A program made the position numbers and the translations under genes. A stretch of DNA of 64,000 nt from Chondrosia reniformis (taxonomy: Eukaryota > Porifera > Demospongiae > Chondrillida > Chondrillidae). The notes beneath the pieces were generated by a model. The model ran no database searches, was not told the DNA's origin, and saw only the letters and a list, made by a program, of their open reading frames with translations. Shown piece by piece: positions 37,502 to 64,000 of this stretch (its first letter is position 1; each line of letters begins with the position of its first letter). The stretch lies in NCBI GenBank assembly GCA_947172415.1, contig OX359193.1:5822501-5886500 (forward strand), given 5' to 3'.

Positions 37502-37507
37502 TTTATT
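37502..37507 (-). promoter_or_regulatory. Polyadenylation signal of PPIL2
   Basis: AATAAA on the minus strand, about 90 bp after the PPIL2 stop codon. Confidence 0.55.
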
Positions 37508-37594
37508 TATTAGAAGTGCATAATAGGTTTGTCCTATACAGTATGTACTTTTAAGAGTCTAAAGTGTTAGATATTTTTGGTGTACAACTGACTG

Positions 37595-40500
37595 CTACCA
37601 GGAGTCAAAATTACCAAAAGCTCTAGATCCAAGTTTTAATTTACTCTTCTTTGGTGCACTAGAACTGGATGTTTCATTCTGAACTGATCTCTTGGTCCTG
37701 AATGAGCAAACACAGTTGTATAAATACGTACATGCATCACATTAATAGAATTATCATTATATACACAAAGTTCACAATAATTACATTACTGATTTAAGAA
37801 TATAAGCTACCTTCAGCATAATATATACACTGATGGTTACCCTGATAATGAAGGATCAATGCCTTCAGCTTCCTTAACAGGAATGTACTTTCCAACTCCA
37901 GATCTAAACACTTTTGGCTTCACGTCCTCCTCTTTTGCTTGCAACATTGTCTGGACATGCAACATTAAAGTGCAACAAAAATACAAATTTCTTTTAAAAA
38001 TGGAGACTAGAGACACAGGAGAACCAACCTTCTCTTCTTTTGTGGCTTTCTGTTCACTCGTTTGGTCTACATCTTCACCCATCTACACAAAATGGTGAAT
38101 GTACGTCAGTGACTATGAATATTGCTATGGAGTCCCAGATGAGTCATGTGACTACCATGTGACATAATGTTATCAAGCAATCATACCAATTCATCTGCTT
38201 CTTCGAAAGGATCAACAAACACAATCACTTTGTTTATTTTAATGTCTTCCTTTGGTCTATCAGTCTTGTCAGTCGCTACCTTCTCTATTGTGTTCAGTAC
38301 ATCTAGTCCTCCAACCACTCTACATAAATTAGAGGGGATTATCCCAGTGGAACGGAATGGGAGAATCTATTAATTATAGAACATCTCTGCATCATGGAGA
38401 ATTATGGATGACAGGATGAACAACAACAATGAAAGGATTCAATGGATACAAACATACATATATGGTACTATACGCAACTGCACAAACACACAATTACATG
38501 TAATATGCAATAGTGATTTAGCAGTCAAAATTTGAGGATTATGACTTATGTATAAAGGTACATATAGATAATTATAGGGTGTGAACATTATCAGATACTA
38601 CAGCAGTACTCTTTAAATAGAAGTGGGTGACTTAAAATGGCCAATCAATGTACGTATATGTTGACATACAAATATAGATATTTTAGCTTTTAGTATATAC
38701 AGACGCTCAAAAGACTAAAGATGGACCATCTCAAAGACAAATGTACGTATATAGCTTTGGTATCCATTTAATATTGTTGGTACTATACTGCTACTGAGGT
38801 TCCATAAGCCTTACTTTCCAAACACTGAGTGCTTATTATCCAAGTGTCTACAAGATCTGTAGGTTATAAAGCTGAAAGACAAAATGAGGTCTTTGTCATC
38901 ACATGAATAAAGAGAGCTCTTAAAAACAGTGGTTCTCACAATTGTGACTTATTTGTGTCAGCTCCACTATTGGCCATACTGAGGATGCCTCTACCTTGAT
39001 GAGTCAGATTGGACTTAAACTCATCCTTAAATGAGTCTCCCCAAGCTGATTCACCTCCTTTCCCCGTACCAGTGGGGTCACCACCCTGTATCTACAGTCC
39101 AATCAGATAGCTGAGCTAAGTAACCATGGTAACCTACTAATGGTATGGGTTGTTCTAAGACTGGTTATTGCTCACCATAAAATTTCTTATTGATCTGTGA
39201 AATACTGTGCAGGAGGAGCAGAACAGAGTCTAGTACAGAGGTAACTAGTTAACTGACAATCACCTACCAGTATCATTGTAGTAACCACGCTTGGCTAGTA
39301 TGACAAAGTTTTCACATGTTTTGGGTACCTATATTACAGAACACACAGCTGTATAGCCACTGCACAGTATACTACTGTGGGTACTCCTTAATTCCATACC
39401 AGATCACAGTGAAGCTCTATATTCAAGTCTCCGTGGTTTGTACACAGTCTAACATAACCTGTGATAATGAGAGCACAATGATCAGAAATGACATTCAGCT
39501 TCACATTTTACAGTGTGCATTGTCACTATACTAGTACAAGTGAGTATGTTCCACCTACAAACAGGTACTATAATACCTTTCTTTTTAACTGTCTGATACC
39601 TCAGAGTGTCCTTATCAATGATAGCTACATAGTGGAGGATGCACATATCAAATCTATCAGTCACATATGGTTCACGCACAATGCTATAGTACCTGCTTCA
39701 TTGACTGTCTGTGGTGTGGCCACTGTGGATGTTAGAGATTGAGCAACTTGTCCAGTAGAATAGTGGGCCTACAAAGTGACGGTCAAGGTCAGACATTGAA
39801 AGAGGAGTAGGAACACACTAAAATCTACAGCTTCCACTTACTGCATTCCTGGAAGTTGCTTTCTCTGCCTCTTTGGTCTCTTTAGCTTTCTCCTATAAAC
39901 ACAACAGATAAAGTTAAAGGTGTTACGTGTAGATAGGAGTACTAAATAATATAATATACCATGTCCTTGAAACATACAAATACGAGGGTCAATCTGAATT
40001 CTTCAACTTACATTAGCTTTGAATTCCTTCTCCATCTCCTCTAAAGCATGCTTCATCTCAGGGTTGACATTCCTTATTGTAAAGTTGGGATCTTTACTAC
40101 TCACACCATCTTCTGTCAAGTGTCAGGAAATTAGGAGATCAGGAAATCACGAGGTTCACACAATCAATACTCACTTTTAGCAAGATATTTAAGTATTTAA
40201 ATGTACCAATGCAAATTTGCATACATATATGTACATAAATGTTGGCTCACCATCTTCATCTATCTTCAAATTGTTTTTCAAATGGTGAAAAGAAGACATA
40301 TTGAATTTGTCAACATTAGTTGGGTCCTGAAAATATACAATCAAAGTGAAGAGCACTTTAACCAGGTGACCTACCACAGACAGAGCTGTAATCTCATATC
40401 ACAAAAGATTAACTAAGCTCTCATAATTTCACATCAAAGTGATGATTTTAGGACATACATGTGTATAACACATTACCTGTAAATGTATGATATCTGATCT

Positions 40501-42138
40501 CTTGAAAGGTTCGTCTGTCAGAAGATCCTTAAAATTCTTGCATTTCAAGTTTAATCTTTCTACACCCTTCAACAAATGGTGGCACATTAATGCAGTACCA
40601 CACATGATCCTCTGCCTAGCTCACCTCGTAAGAGAAGACATTGCCCGTTGGCCTGATGGCAACAATGTGACTGTTCTCATTGAACACTTTATAAGTAGCT
40701 GGGCAATGGTATTTACCTAAACCAAATTAAGTATACTACTGTATTTATGGTGCATATATTGAGTAATATATGTATGTATATGTATACAGTACCTACTGAC
40801 AGACATCAAATATATTAATATGGGTGCATAACTGACCATCAGCATTCTTGTGGAAGTTCAGTTTTACCAACTGTTTGGCTTCAAATTGCTATATATAAAA
40901 CAGCATATGTATATTCCAGAGTATATACATAAATAATCTAACACACCATTATTCTTACATGCTACATCTACTCTAGAGTAAAGGCCTATAGGGAACTAAA
41001 CCTAGTGAGAACTTTGGACAAGGATACAAGAGTTTTCTCTTTCTACTTCTCTTCTTCTCCCCTGGGCCAGACAGCTGTTTCTGGGAATTCCACCATTCAT
41101 CAGTGACCCTGGGAATCCTTGTCTTCTTCTTGATCTTTTGTGAGTCCTTGACATGTCCATATACACAAGAACAGTGCCTTAGATTACACATATGTGCATA
41201 CGTAAGCTTGTCAGTATTACTGTGTACATTTATATACTACACAAGTACAGGTTCCAGTAAACATTGTCATATATACCACACTCGTACTTTTCCAGTGACC
41301 GGATGATGGCTGTACTTCTTCAGGTAAGGTACAATTTGACTGAAATAGAACATACAAAAACAATGAATCACAAATACTTTACAAATATCATAGATATATA
41401 CGTAGAATGATCCTTTCAAAAGATAAGTTTGACGCAGTTAGAAGAAATCCTTATTCTATTATATAGAATGATTTCCAGTAGATCTGCAGCTCCATTATAT
41501 TATTGTCCCACCTTTCAATTACTCATCTCACTCACTCCCACCTACCAACCATCCATTCCACTTAACTACTCCTTACGTCAAATCAAATATAAATCCATCT
41601 TCTGAACAGTAAGGATGTTCAAAGGGCTGAAGAGACAGACTACAACAATAAAATGGCAGTCTCCTGAACTGGGCCCGGGGATCACTAGTGAATTTCTGGG
41701 CTACAAAGGAGATTTGTAACGTATAAGAAATTAGCAGAATGCAGTGATATACACTCGAGGCTTGCACGAAGAAGAGGTCTAAACAGGCTCTAGCAGTCAA
41801 CATGAAACTTACCAGCCTTCTTTCCTCCGTACAGCGTGCTCCATTCTGTACTGGTAAGGTACCTTTACATACAACACAGTAAGTCAATATAACACAGTTA
41901 CTCCCTAGCACGTGTCCATCACGTGTTCATCTATACACTACTGTTGATGCACATAAACACATACAAATGTTCAAGTATATCGCAAAAAGTAATCACAGTG
42001 AGATTAGCTAGTTCTCCACTTGGTTAGGGGACCATCCCTTCAGGGTCGTATCGCCTAGCTCGACCATGATAATAGAGCCATCCTGAGCTGCTAAACAGTT
42101 ACTCACATTTTGTCTTTCTGATGCTGCTTCTTCCCCAT
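37595..42138 (-). CDS. PPIL2: PPIL2, U-box and cyclophilin-domain spliceosome-associated protein
   Basis: Nuclear protein with a modified RING/U-box ubiquitin-ligase domain and a cyclophilin domain, found in spliceosomal B complexes. I resolve 21 exons, first 42107-42138 and last 37595-37697, giving 533 residues (human about 520). The start matches the family N-terminus ([18 protein letters not shown]). The U-box region is at about residues 35-105 ([34 protein letters not shown]). The cyclophilin domain covers about 285-445 ([40 protein letters not shown]). The position of cyclophilin A Trp121 is His in CRHLDNKH; human PPIL2 has Tyr there, so weak or absent isomerase activity is likely. The C-terminus [11 protein letters not shown] matches the family tail. 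The exon-19 donor GTTGGT is weak. Confidence 0.95.
40935..41155 (+). mobile_element. MITE-like repeat copy
   Basis: Plus-oriented copy of the family at 31525, in PPIL2 intron 4. It runs from AATCTAACACACCATTATTC through GGCCTATAGGGAACTAAACC and TTTCTGGGAATTCCACCATT to TTGATCTTTTGTGAGTCCTT. Confidence 0.8.
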
Positions 42139-42295
42139 TGCTTTGTCTAATTAGCTTAGCCTAGGAAACAAATGTAGCTTCATAAGAACATAGAGCCGGT
42201 ATTTACACAAATGTACGCTTCCATTTTATCATTACTACGATCGATTTCCTGATTACCGGAAATGGCAATTAACTGTAGTTGATTAACGAAAATAT

Positions 42296-42556
42296 ATGAA
42301 TATCTTCCTAGCAGCCAAGTCACTTCTTCTTTGTGGATGTACGGATCACTATGCTTACAATCCCACTCTTGATAATGGCTTCGAATTTACTGGAAAATAC
42401 TCAATTGCAGTAGTCAGCTATTATAGAGTGTCCTGCAGATACTATTGGTACGGAAAAGCCGACTGTCAGGATGGATTTACGTGCTGCAAATCAGAAGCTC
42501 GGGTGCTGTCCGCGAACACTGTTGTCCTAAGGACTCCTGTACGAACAGAAGTGTAG
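42296..42556 (+). CDS. Hypothetical 86-residue Cys-containing protein
   Basis: An uninterrupted ATG-to-TAG frame between two minus-strand genes. It is richer in G+C than the flanks and is followed 113 bp later by AATAAA on the same strand. The product has six cysteines (13, 15, 47, 57, 63, 64), with CRYYWYGKADC and FTCC near the middle, and a mildly hydrophobic N-terminus (MNIFLAAKSLLLCG) that could be a weak signal sequence. I recognise no family. It could be an exon of a larger gene, an antisense transcript of the PPIL2 promoter, or chance. Confidence 0.3.
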   Translation: MNIFLAAKSLLLCGCTDHYAYNPTLDNGFEFTGKYSIAVVSYYRVSCRYYWYGKADCQDGFTCCKSEARVLSANTVVLRTPVRTEV

Positions 42557-42668
42557 AAAAATATAGATGCGCTATAGATACGTAATCTATGGATGCGCAA
42601 TAGTACTGTAGTTCACCATTAATGGTCTAAACAATTTTAGCAAAATCACTTTTCAAGATTTGTCAATG

Positions 42669-42674
42669 AATAAA
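42669..42674 (+). promoter_or_regulatory. Possible polyadenylation signal of the small ORF
   Basis: AATAAA, 113 bp after the stop of the 86-residue ORF. It gives weak support for a plus-strand transcript. Confidence 0.3.
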
Positions 42675-42761
42675 TTAGTGGAACCATAATTACAGAACAA
42701 TAGCTTATGATGACCACAGTAATATGTTGTGCAATACATCTAGATCTGTAATTAAGGTAAG

Positions 42762-44769
42762 TCATAAATTAAATTGACTTTTCCATTGTTGCAATAGATC
42801 GAGGCTAACTCCACTTCCTCCACAGACTATAACCACAACTTTCTCAGTAGTCTTTGGTATCATTCCATTCTCCTGTAATCTGGTAAGCACTTCATCGGAG
42901 TAGACGGCAGAAAGAGCAGCTCCACAAGCTGGTTCCACTAGCATCTTGTGATCATCTAATAGAGCCATACGGAACTTTGAAGGATGCACTTAGACATTGT
43001 GCACAATTGAGATATGTTTAGTGTTCATTTAACTATACATTTATGCATGAATAATCTAATACACCGTGCATCTTCCTATACATGCTATGCCTACTCTGGC
43101 ATGCATTATATATTACAGATATGCCTATATTATTAAAAGAAACACATATAGACATATGCTATACTATTGTCTGTTAATTAATAGCTCCTCAATTATTATT
43201 ATTTCACTGACTAGCAAACTTGAGACAAGCTGACACAGCTTCCTTATCCTGTACAACAACTGAAGTTACAGGATGGTTGGGCATCCACTGGAAAGCCTTC
43301 TCAGTCACCCTTCTAGCACCCAAACACTTAGCAACACTACACAGACGGTAGTGAAAACCAAAGTAAAATAAAAAGTACAGAAATATATGCAATATATACA
43401 TATTACAAACCATGGTTTTACAAATTGACAATATGAAATTTCTTAACACGATGGAAAGGTACAACAGACACTAAACATATTACATCAGTGCATGGCTGTG
43501 TGATCCACCTTGTTATAGCAGGAATTTCAGTCCACTTGTTTTGACGACAACATTCAGCTAAACTGTCGGCTCCAAATGTCTCCATGGCAACAACAGGAAT
43601 GTCACCCCACCCCACCTCATGCAGTCCTTGTAAGACACCACACAGCAAGCCGCCGCCTCCAAGAGCTACCACAATCAGATCTGGTTTGCACTCCTGCAAC
43701 TGTGACTTGATTTCATGAACAATAGTGGAATGGCCATCCCTACATGGCAGCAGAAAGAGTGTCAAGTCCAGCTCACCCTTGATCGGAGCAGCAACTCACC
43801 ACACATCAGGATGGTCAAAAGGTGGCATGTACGTACCCTTTGGATCCTTTTCAACCAATTCCCTTGTCAACTTGTCTGCATCATCCCATGCCTAAAGTGT
43901 GCATATAAACTGAGTACTTTGATTGCTTCCATACACCTTATCAACTTGAAACTCAAACCACAACTACTTCTATCAATTGCAATCAATGGTCAAGATAACC
44001 ACAAAGCTACTACCTACCAGGGTCCTAACCCACTCTTGGCATTGCCATACTGGCATTACCATACTAATGCAATTCTCTTCCGATGTCCCCTGTCCTTGGA
44101 TCCTGTGACCACTCACCTTCCCATGTATTACCACATCTGCTCCTTGCTTCCTCAGCCACTCCACCACAAAGGCAGTGGTAGTCTCAGGCACCACCACAGT
44201 TATGGGTAGGTCCAGCTTGGAGGCACAGTACACCGCAGCCAGACCAGCGTTGCCTCCGGAAGAACAATAAAAGTGTTTGCATCCGTTAGCCTGAGCCTAT
44301 GGAGCAAGTGCAGACAATAAACTTATAATGAAGAAATAAGATATAAACCACACTTGCTTTAGGAAGCTTTAAATGTAATCAGAATCCATGGCAACATATT
44401 TAACATATAAGGAGAAATAAGTAAAACTTGAGAATAAAATGGGGACTAGCTACATATTTATTTCCTTTTGGAAACTCTTAAGGGAAGTTTTAGGTATTAT
44501 TAGTTTAGAGAAAGAAAGCCATTAAGATTCACTCTTTGACAAAGCGTCCCTAAACCTCGCATTTTGAAAGACTCCGTCGGTTGAAGGTTTTCTAGTTTCA
44601 GCCAAACATCTAAATTTCTCATGTGAGAAATCTTTTGACTGTATAACAGTGGTGTCTCTACGTGAAGATACTTTGAAATTTTTGGTTTACTCTGTTTTAT
44701 AGACAGCAGTTCGCGTATGAAGGAGCCATCATTTGTCGCTTTCCCATTCCAAAGCTGGTACGACTCCAT
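42762..44769 (-). CDS. SDS: L-serine dehydratase / L-threonine deaminase (SDS family)
   Basis: Cytosolic PLP enzyme converting serine to pyruvate and threonine to 2-oxobutyrate with ammonia release. Six exons (44533-44769, 44117-44290, 43800-43891, 43509-43739, 43212-43336, 42762-42955) join in phase to 350 residues (human SDS 328). Visible parts are HVETPLLYSQ, the PLP lysine K69 in ESFKMRG, the SSGGNAG loop, the glycine-rich phosphate loop GGGGLLCGVLQGLHEVGWGD, AMETFGADS, VEPACGAALSAVY and the final VVIVCGGSGVSLD. The chosen start is 44769. An in-frame ATG at 44850 would add 27 mostly hydrophobic residues not expected for this enzyme. Family alternatives are SDSL or serine racemase; GWGDIPVVAMETFGA favours SDS/SDSL. 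Confidence 0.93.
43044..43100 (+). repeat. MITE-like repeat, end fragment
   Basis: AATAATCTAATACACCGTGC and ACATGCTATGCCTACTCTGG match the left end of the family at 31525. The rest is missing. It is in SDS intron 5. Confidence 0.6.
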
Positions 44770-44989
44770 TTTTTGACACGCCTTGACACACCCACATTCA
44801 ATTTGGAACAAGCTCGTATACATACACCACAATAGCAAAATGAACAGCACTTTGTGACAATATTCACATCTGGTTCTTATAAAAGGAATGATTCAATTTG
44901 AAAACTATAGCTCTTTTGTATGTGAAAATTAGTAAATTTAACAGCATCTCTTATACATTTGCAATCATAATAAAAGCATGCATGCATAT

Positions 44990-45979
44990 TCATTTAGAAA
45001 AAGTTAAATTCTTCGAGTTTTCACTTCCCTTGTAGTTTTGATTCAAGTTTCGTCTGAAATTTCCAGTAATCATTTGTAATATCTTAATTCTTACTGGTTT
45101 AAGATACATTAGCACTAGAATTGGAGCTGGAATAAGGGAAAGATTCAAAAATATTCCCTCCACATAGCTAAAAATTCTCTCGGCTTCGACATTTTCCTTC
45201 CCTTGCACAGCAAACAGAGCTAGAAACACAGGTGCAGATTGACCAATAAAGTTGGCACCGTTTCCAATTAGCAGGAAGAGAGCAAATTTGGCCATTGCTT
45301 TGTACAATACAGTGTCTCCAGTAATTGTTTTGTGTTTTATGTAACACATCGTAACAATCGGCATCACTATAGTCACTGCAAACCCGCACACACAAAAGAC
45401 AGTAAAAATGATTGTTGCGTGAATAAAAGTGTTGGTTCCAGTGGCGTGTGGGGAGCACGTAACGCCGCCAATAAATGTTATCTGCCACACTTCTGGGATA
45501 AACACTGGTACATTCAGAATTAGTGAAATGAGCCAAAATGAAATGGATAATATGATAAAGACTGATATTTTAACGTTTTCTTCTCTGTTTTTCACAATTG
45601 CGAATACCAGACTGGAGAAAAGGGCTACAAATTCGAGGCGATTTGCTCCTCCAGCAGTAATGATAAATAGAGCTAATCGACACACAAAATCTGATGGTTC
45701 ACCGCAGCGACACCCAGTTAGAATCACATTTGCTATAAATATGATAATCAGACCAAGAGCTAGAGCTACACTACCTGAAAAGAGATTTATAACCACCAAT
45801 TTAATCGTCTTCGGTATCGAGTCAGCCTTATACGTAGCAACAATTATCAAAAGATCCAACAGCGAAACAGGAACAAGCAGAACCAAGACTATAATCAAAC
45901 TGTAATAACTGAAAATACGATTGCTCTTTGGATCACAGGTGGAAATATTGATACCGCTACAGTTGTTGAAATAATCCAT
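44990..45979 (-). CDS. Intronless seven-transmembrane receptor (GPCR, divergent rhodopsin-like)
   Basis: A single exon of 329 codons in a region where every other confident gene is heavily split. The N-terminus is extracellular-like with N-glycosylation sites (NCS, NIS). Seven hydrophobic helices follow: about residues 25-50, 60-86, 98-125, 135-160, 185-213, 228-252 and 270-292. A Cys before helix 3 (FVCRLALF) and one in loop 2 (GVTCSPH) could form the usual disulphide. The DRY, CWxP and NPxxY motifs are not recognisable; helix 7 has IPAPILVLMY instead. The cytoplasmic tail is short and basic. The ligand is unknown. It lies divergent to PRPF8, with 482 bp between start codons. Large intronless receptor expansions are known in sponges and cnidarians, which may explain it. 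Confidence 0.82.
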   Translation of the reverse strand: MDYFNNCSGINISTCDPKSNRIFSYYSLIIVLVLLVPVSLLDLLIIVATYKADSIPKTIKLVVINLFSGSVALALGLIIIFIANVILTGCRCGEPSDFVCRLALFIITAGGANRLEFVALFSSLVFAIVKNREENVKISVFIILSISFWLISLILNVPVFIPEVWQITFIGGVTCSPHATGTNTFIHATIIFTVFCVCGFAVTIVMPIVTMCYIKHKTITGDTVLYKAMAKFALFLLIGNGANFIGQSAPVFLALFAVQGKENVEAERIFSYVEGIFLNLSLIPAPILVLMYLKPVRIKILQMITGNFRRNLNQNYKGSENSKNLTFSK

Positions 45980-46461
45980 ACACTTTCTGATCTAGCTCGA
46001 ACACCTAATAATTCAGTCCTTGTAAGTACACATTTATAGTGTGCATCTGCCGTTACCAAAAATAAACCAGCGCATGAGGTGTTATTTATTTGCTTGTTTC
46101 AGTATTACTGAGTATGTTCTAATACCAGGTAATTTGGGATACTGGGGTAATTTGGGACAACCCATTTTTGTGAATATAGGAGAACATTTCCCACAATCAT
46201 CCTAAGTGTGTTACATAGTCATCGTATTTTTCCTGAGAGAAATGTAGCAGAAATATAACTGCTAAAATGTATACATTCTAAAGGTAGAGATTACAATTTA
46301 ATTTCCCCGGGGAATCCAACGTGGTACTGAGCATGCGCAAATCAGGAAAACGTTTTCTGTGCGTTGTGTACGCGTGTAAACGAAATCTTGCAAATGTGTT
46401 GCAGTTCTGTATTCATCTGACTGGGAGTATATATAGTAGTTAAATAGAAATTTAAAGAGGA
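45980..46461. promoter_or_regulatory. Divergent spacer of the receptor and PRPF8
   Basis: The 482 bp between the two start codons must hold both promoters. Near PRPF8 there is GAGCATGCGCAAATC, like an NRF1 site, and a CG-containing stretch (46320-46385) typical of housekeeping promoters. No TATA box was assigned. Confidence 0.55.
46331..46339. promoter_or_regulatory. NRF1-like site
   Basis: GCATGCGCA matches the core of the NRF1 consensus (YGCGCAYGCGCR half-sites). It is 123 bp before the PRPF8 start codon. Confidence 0.4.
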
Positions 46462-62501
<16,040 letters not shown>

Positions 62502-62557
62502 AAAAGTAAACTTTGTGACACGAAACATTTTTTTTCCATCAAACTTATTTGGATAAT

Positions 62558-62563
62558 AATAAA
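62558..62563 (+). promoter_or_regulatory. Polyadenylation signal of PRPF8
   Basis: AATAAA 57 bp after the stop codon; a second AATAAA follows at 62613-62618. Confidence 0.65.
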
Positions 62564-62874
62564 ACATAACTACGTATATATGATATTGTATGTAGAGACT
62601 TACATACTACTTAATAAAACCATGTAAACTGTGTTCTTGAGAAGTCGGGTGAGGCACTAATTAATTAACTCTCATGTAGTATTTCTATGTGGTGGTAGAG
62701 TCAATTATCATAGCTGTGTACACACAACTGAACTACTTATATTATGTAAATAGTTCATGTTGTACGTATATCATATCATTTCTGCTTCTATTTTTGCTTT
62801 AAATCATATTTTGGATATCTAAAGTTAAATGAAATGATACAGGTTATATTGTGATTATGATAAATCAAGAATTC

Positions 62875-62915
62875 ATTGCTGATGAAGACCTTCGGGTTGA
62901 ATCATTTAATTAGAA
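62875..62915 (+). repeat. GATGAAGACC...GGTTGAATC motif copy
   Basis: ATTGCTGATGAAGACCTTCG followed by GGTTGAATCATTTAATTAG, downstream of PRPF8. It is nearly identical to 56847 over the first 25 bp. Confidence 0.55.
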
Positions 62916-63235
62916 AAATTGTTTTGATTCAAAATATTATCTCTATTTATTATCTACAGTTAACTTTGGTGTTTATACAGTGGACTAGGTCATTAGGTAG
63001 ACATTTTTAAACCATACTACGTATATTGCTGCATGGGGTTTGTAGATGGGGGATCATACCCTTTTGTTATGATTGCAGCACTGATATTTCTTTAAGCTCA
63101 TGCATTAATGAACTTCCATATGGATATATATTAATGAACTTCCATATATATATATATGGAATAATATATATAAAAATAATATATATAAATCACAGATAAA
63201 CATCATGGAAGATGGAAAACATGAAAGAAGCAATT

Positions 63236-63292
63236 GCTGGAAATTAAGACAAACTGGTTTTAACCACCAGTGCTCTGCCACTGAGTTACAAT
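63236..63292 (-). mobile_element. SINE-like head fragment
   Basis: Read on the minus strand it contains AACTCAGTGGCAGAGCACTG and GGTGGTTAAAACC, matching the A-box half of the SINE-like copies at 14388 and 57974. The B-box half is missing. Confidence 0.55.
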
Positions 63293-63447
63293 CAATTGCC
63301 ACAGTAATACTTGATTGAGGCATCCCTCTTAATACTAATTACAAACTTTCCATTCATTATAATCAGTAGGGATTTATATTCAGACAAGATGACACCAGCC
63401 CTTATAAGGTAACTGAATTATGTATAAATTATAAATCTGTGTTCTGT

Positions 63448-63573
63448 TCAAAAAACCTCTTCTCCATCTTCTACATCCTTCAAACTGAGCACTTCTACTG
63501 AACCCTTTCCAGCTGTCTTCTCTCTAACTAGTTCATCAATACCCTTAATGTTACCAGGATCTATCAGACATAT
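63448..63573 (-). CDS. SBDS: SBDS ribosome maturation protein, last exon only
   Basis: SBDS works with the GTPase EFL1 to release eIF6 from late 60S subunits. The final exon encodes 41 residues and TGA: ICLIDPG, then [20 protein letters not shown] and [10 protein letters not shown]. These match the C-terminal domain of SBDS (vertebrate CLIDPGCFREIDEL and GSLEVLNLKDVEEGDE). The acceptor is CTATACAG, giving a phase-0 junction. No other exon was found up to the window end, so the rest lies further right, on the minus strand. Confidence 0.85.
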   Translation of the reverse strand: MCLIDPGNIKGIDELVREKTAGKGSVEVLSLKDVEDGEEVF

Positions 63574-64000
63574 CTGTATAGGTGTAACAAGTTTAACAAC
63601 ACAACATGCTGCTATCATTACAACATCGACTGTCAAAATTAACAAAAACATCAAAGGTTGGATGTGCAATAAGGCTCCAAAGATGAATCAGTTACTAATG
63701 AAGGAGAGTTGAATGCCTCTAATAGGAAATAAACTATTCAGTTTCAATCTGTTTCAATCACTAGTTAGTCTGATCTTCTATAATTTGGCTACAACTGAGC
63801 TATACAATGTCTCATCAATTGACTCTGGATTTATCCCACCCACTCATGTCTCCAGGACATCAGAGTATTAAGATTAACTTCTTAAAGTTCCCTATTTTCA
63901 TGAACTTTACAATGTTATACACTTTTCCCTGTTAAAGACAGCTCATCATTTAATGTTTTAACAAGCCACATGTATCAACATATGTACGTACGTATATATG

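Larger units (their letters stand above)
36692..37594. other. Convergent spacer between ERK and PPIL2
   Basis: It holds both 3' UTRs and a rearranged MITE-like copy at 37078-37355. A minus-strand AATAAA for PPIL2 is at 37502-37507. No coding exon is recognised. Confidence 0.6.
42139..42761. other. Spacer between PPIL2 and SDS
   Basis: It holds the PPIL2 promoter side, a possible small plus-strand ORF (42296-42556), an AATAAA on the plus strand at 42669-42674 and the SDS 3' UTR. Confidence 0.55.
62502..63447. other. Convergent spacer between PRPF8 and SBDS
   Basis: It holds the PRPF8 3' end signals (AATAAA at 62558 and 62613), a GATGAAGACC motif copy (62877), an AT-dinucleotide patch (about 63118-63190) and a reversed SINE fragment (63236-63292). 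No coding exon is recognised. Confidence 0.65.

Noticed and set aside
43715..44209. 164-codon plus-strand ORF
   Set aside because: It spans SDS exons 2-4 in antisense and the introns between them. The SDS frame on the minus strand is clearly the coding one.
44770..44850. Upstream in-frame start of SDS with a hydrophobic leader
   Set aside because: SDS family enzymes are cytosolic and begin close to the HVETPL segment. The extra residues look like translated 5' UTR, though a short hydrophobic leader cannot be fully excluded.
45429..45905. 158-codon plus-strand ORF
   Set aside because: It is antisense to the intronless receptor gene and shows no protein-like features of its own.

Overview
The window is eukaryotic nuclear DNA from an animal. 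Genes are split into many short exons with GT..AG introns, the spacers are AT-rich, and the products include ERK MAP kinase, an SH2 adaptor, an axonemal dynein, a 7TM receptor, RAD1 and Yippee. Short introns (mostly 60-500 bp), close gene spacing and a divergent intronless receptor suggest an early-branching metazoan, most likely a sponge (inference; no species marker is visible). Gene models were built by hand, joining GT..AG exons and checking that phase stays open across every junction.

Left part (1-21400): the 3' end of DNAH10 (+); an SH2 adaptor (+) with N-terminal YxN and YxxM tyrosine motifs; RAD1 (-), convergent with the adaptor; a G+C-rich exon-like stretch I cannot assign (18190-19110); and a possible four-exon gene for a small one-pass membrane protein (+, 19502-20997).

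Middle (21400-46000): YPEL (Yippee-like, -) and ERK/MAPK1 (+) lie head to head across 447 bp. ERK is convergent with PPIL2 (-). Next come a small Cys-containing ORF (+), L-serine dehydratase SDS (-) and an intronless 7TM receptor (-).

Right part (46000-64000): the complete 38-exon PRPF8 (+, 2331 aa by my joining), divergent from the receptor, then the last exon of SBDS (-), whose other exons lie beyond the window.

The genes are housekeeping or signalling loci, not an operon or a defence island. Two spliceosome genes (PRPF8, PPIL2) and two signalling genes (SH2 adaptor, ERK) share the neighbourhood, but nothing shows co-regulation beyond the divergent pairs. Introns and spacers hold several dispersed repeat families: a ~250 bp MITE-like element, a tRNA-derived SINE, a GATGAAGACC-type motif, and two pairwise duplications. 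They also hold minisatellites, some with odd splice-site or G-quadruplex content, a 28-bp-arm hairpin, and many TACGTA/TATGTA strings. I saw no clearly new multi-gene system. The best leads are the SH2 adaptor, the unassigned 18.2-19.1 kb stretch, the small four-exon gene and the repeat families.
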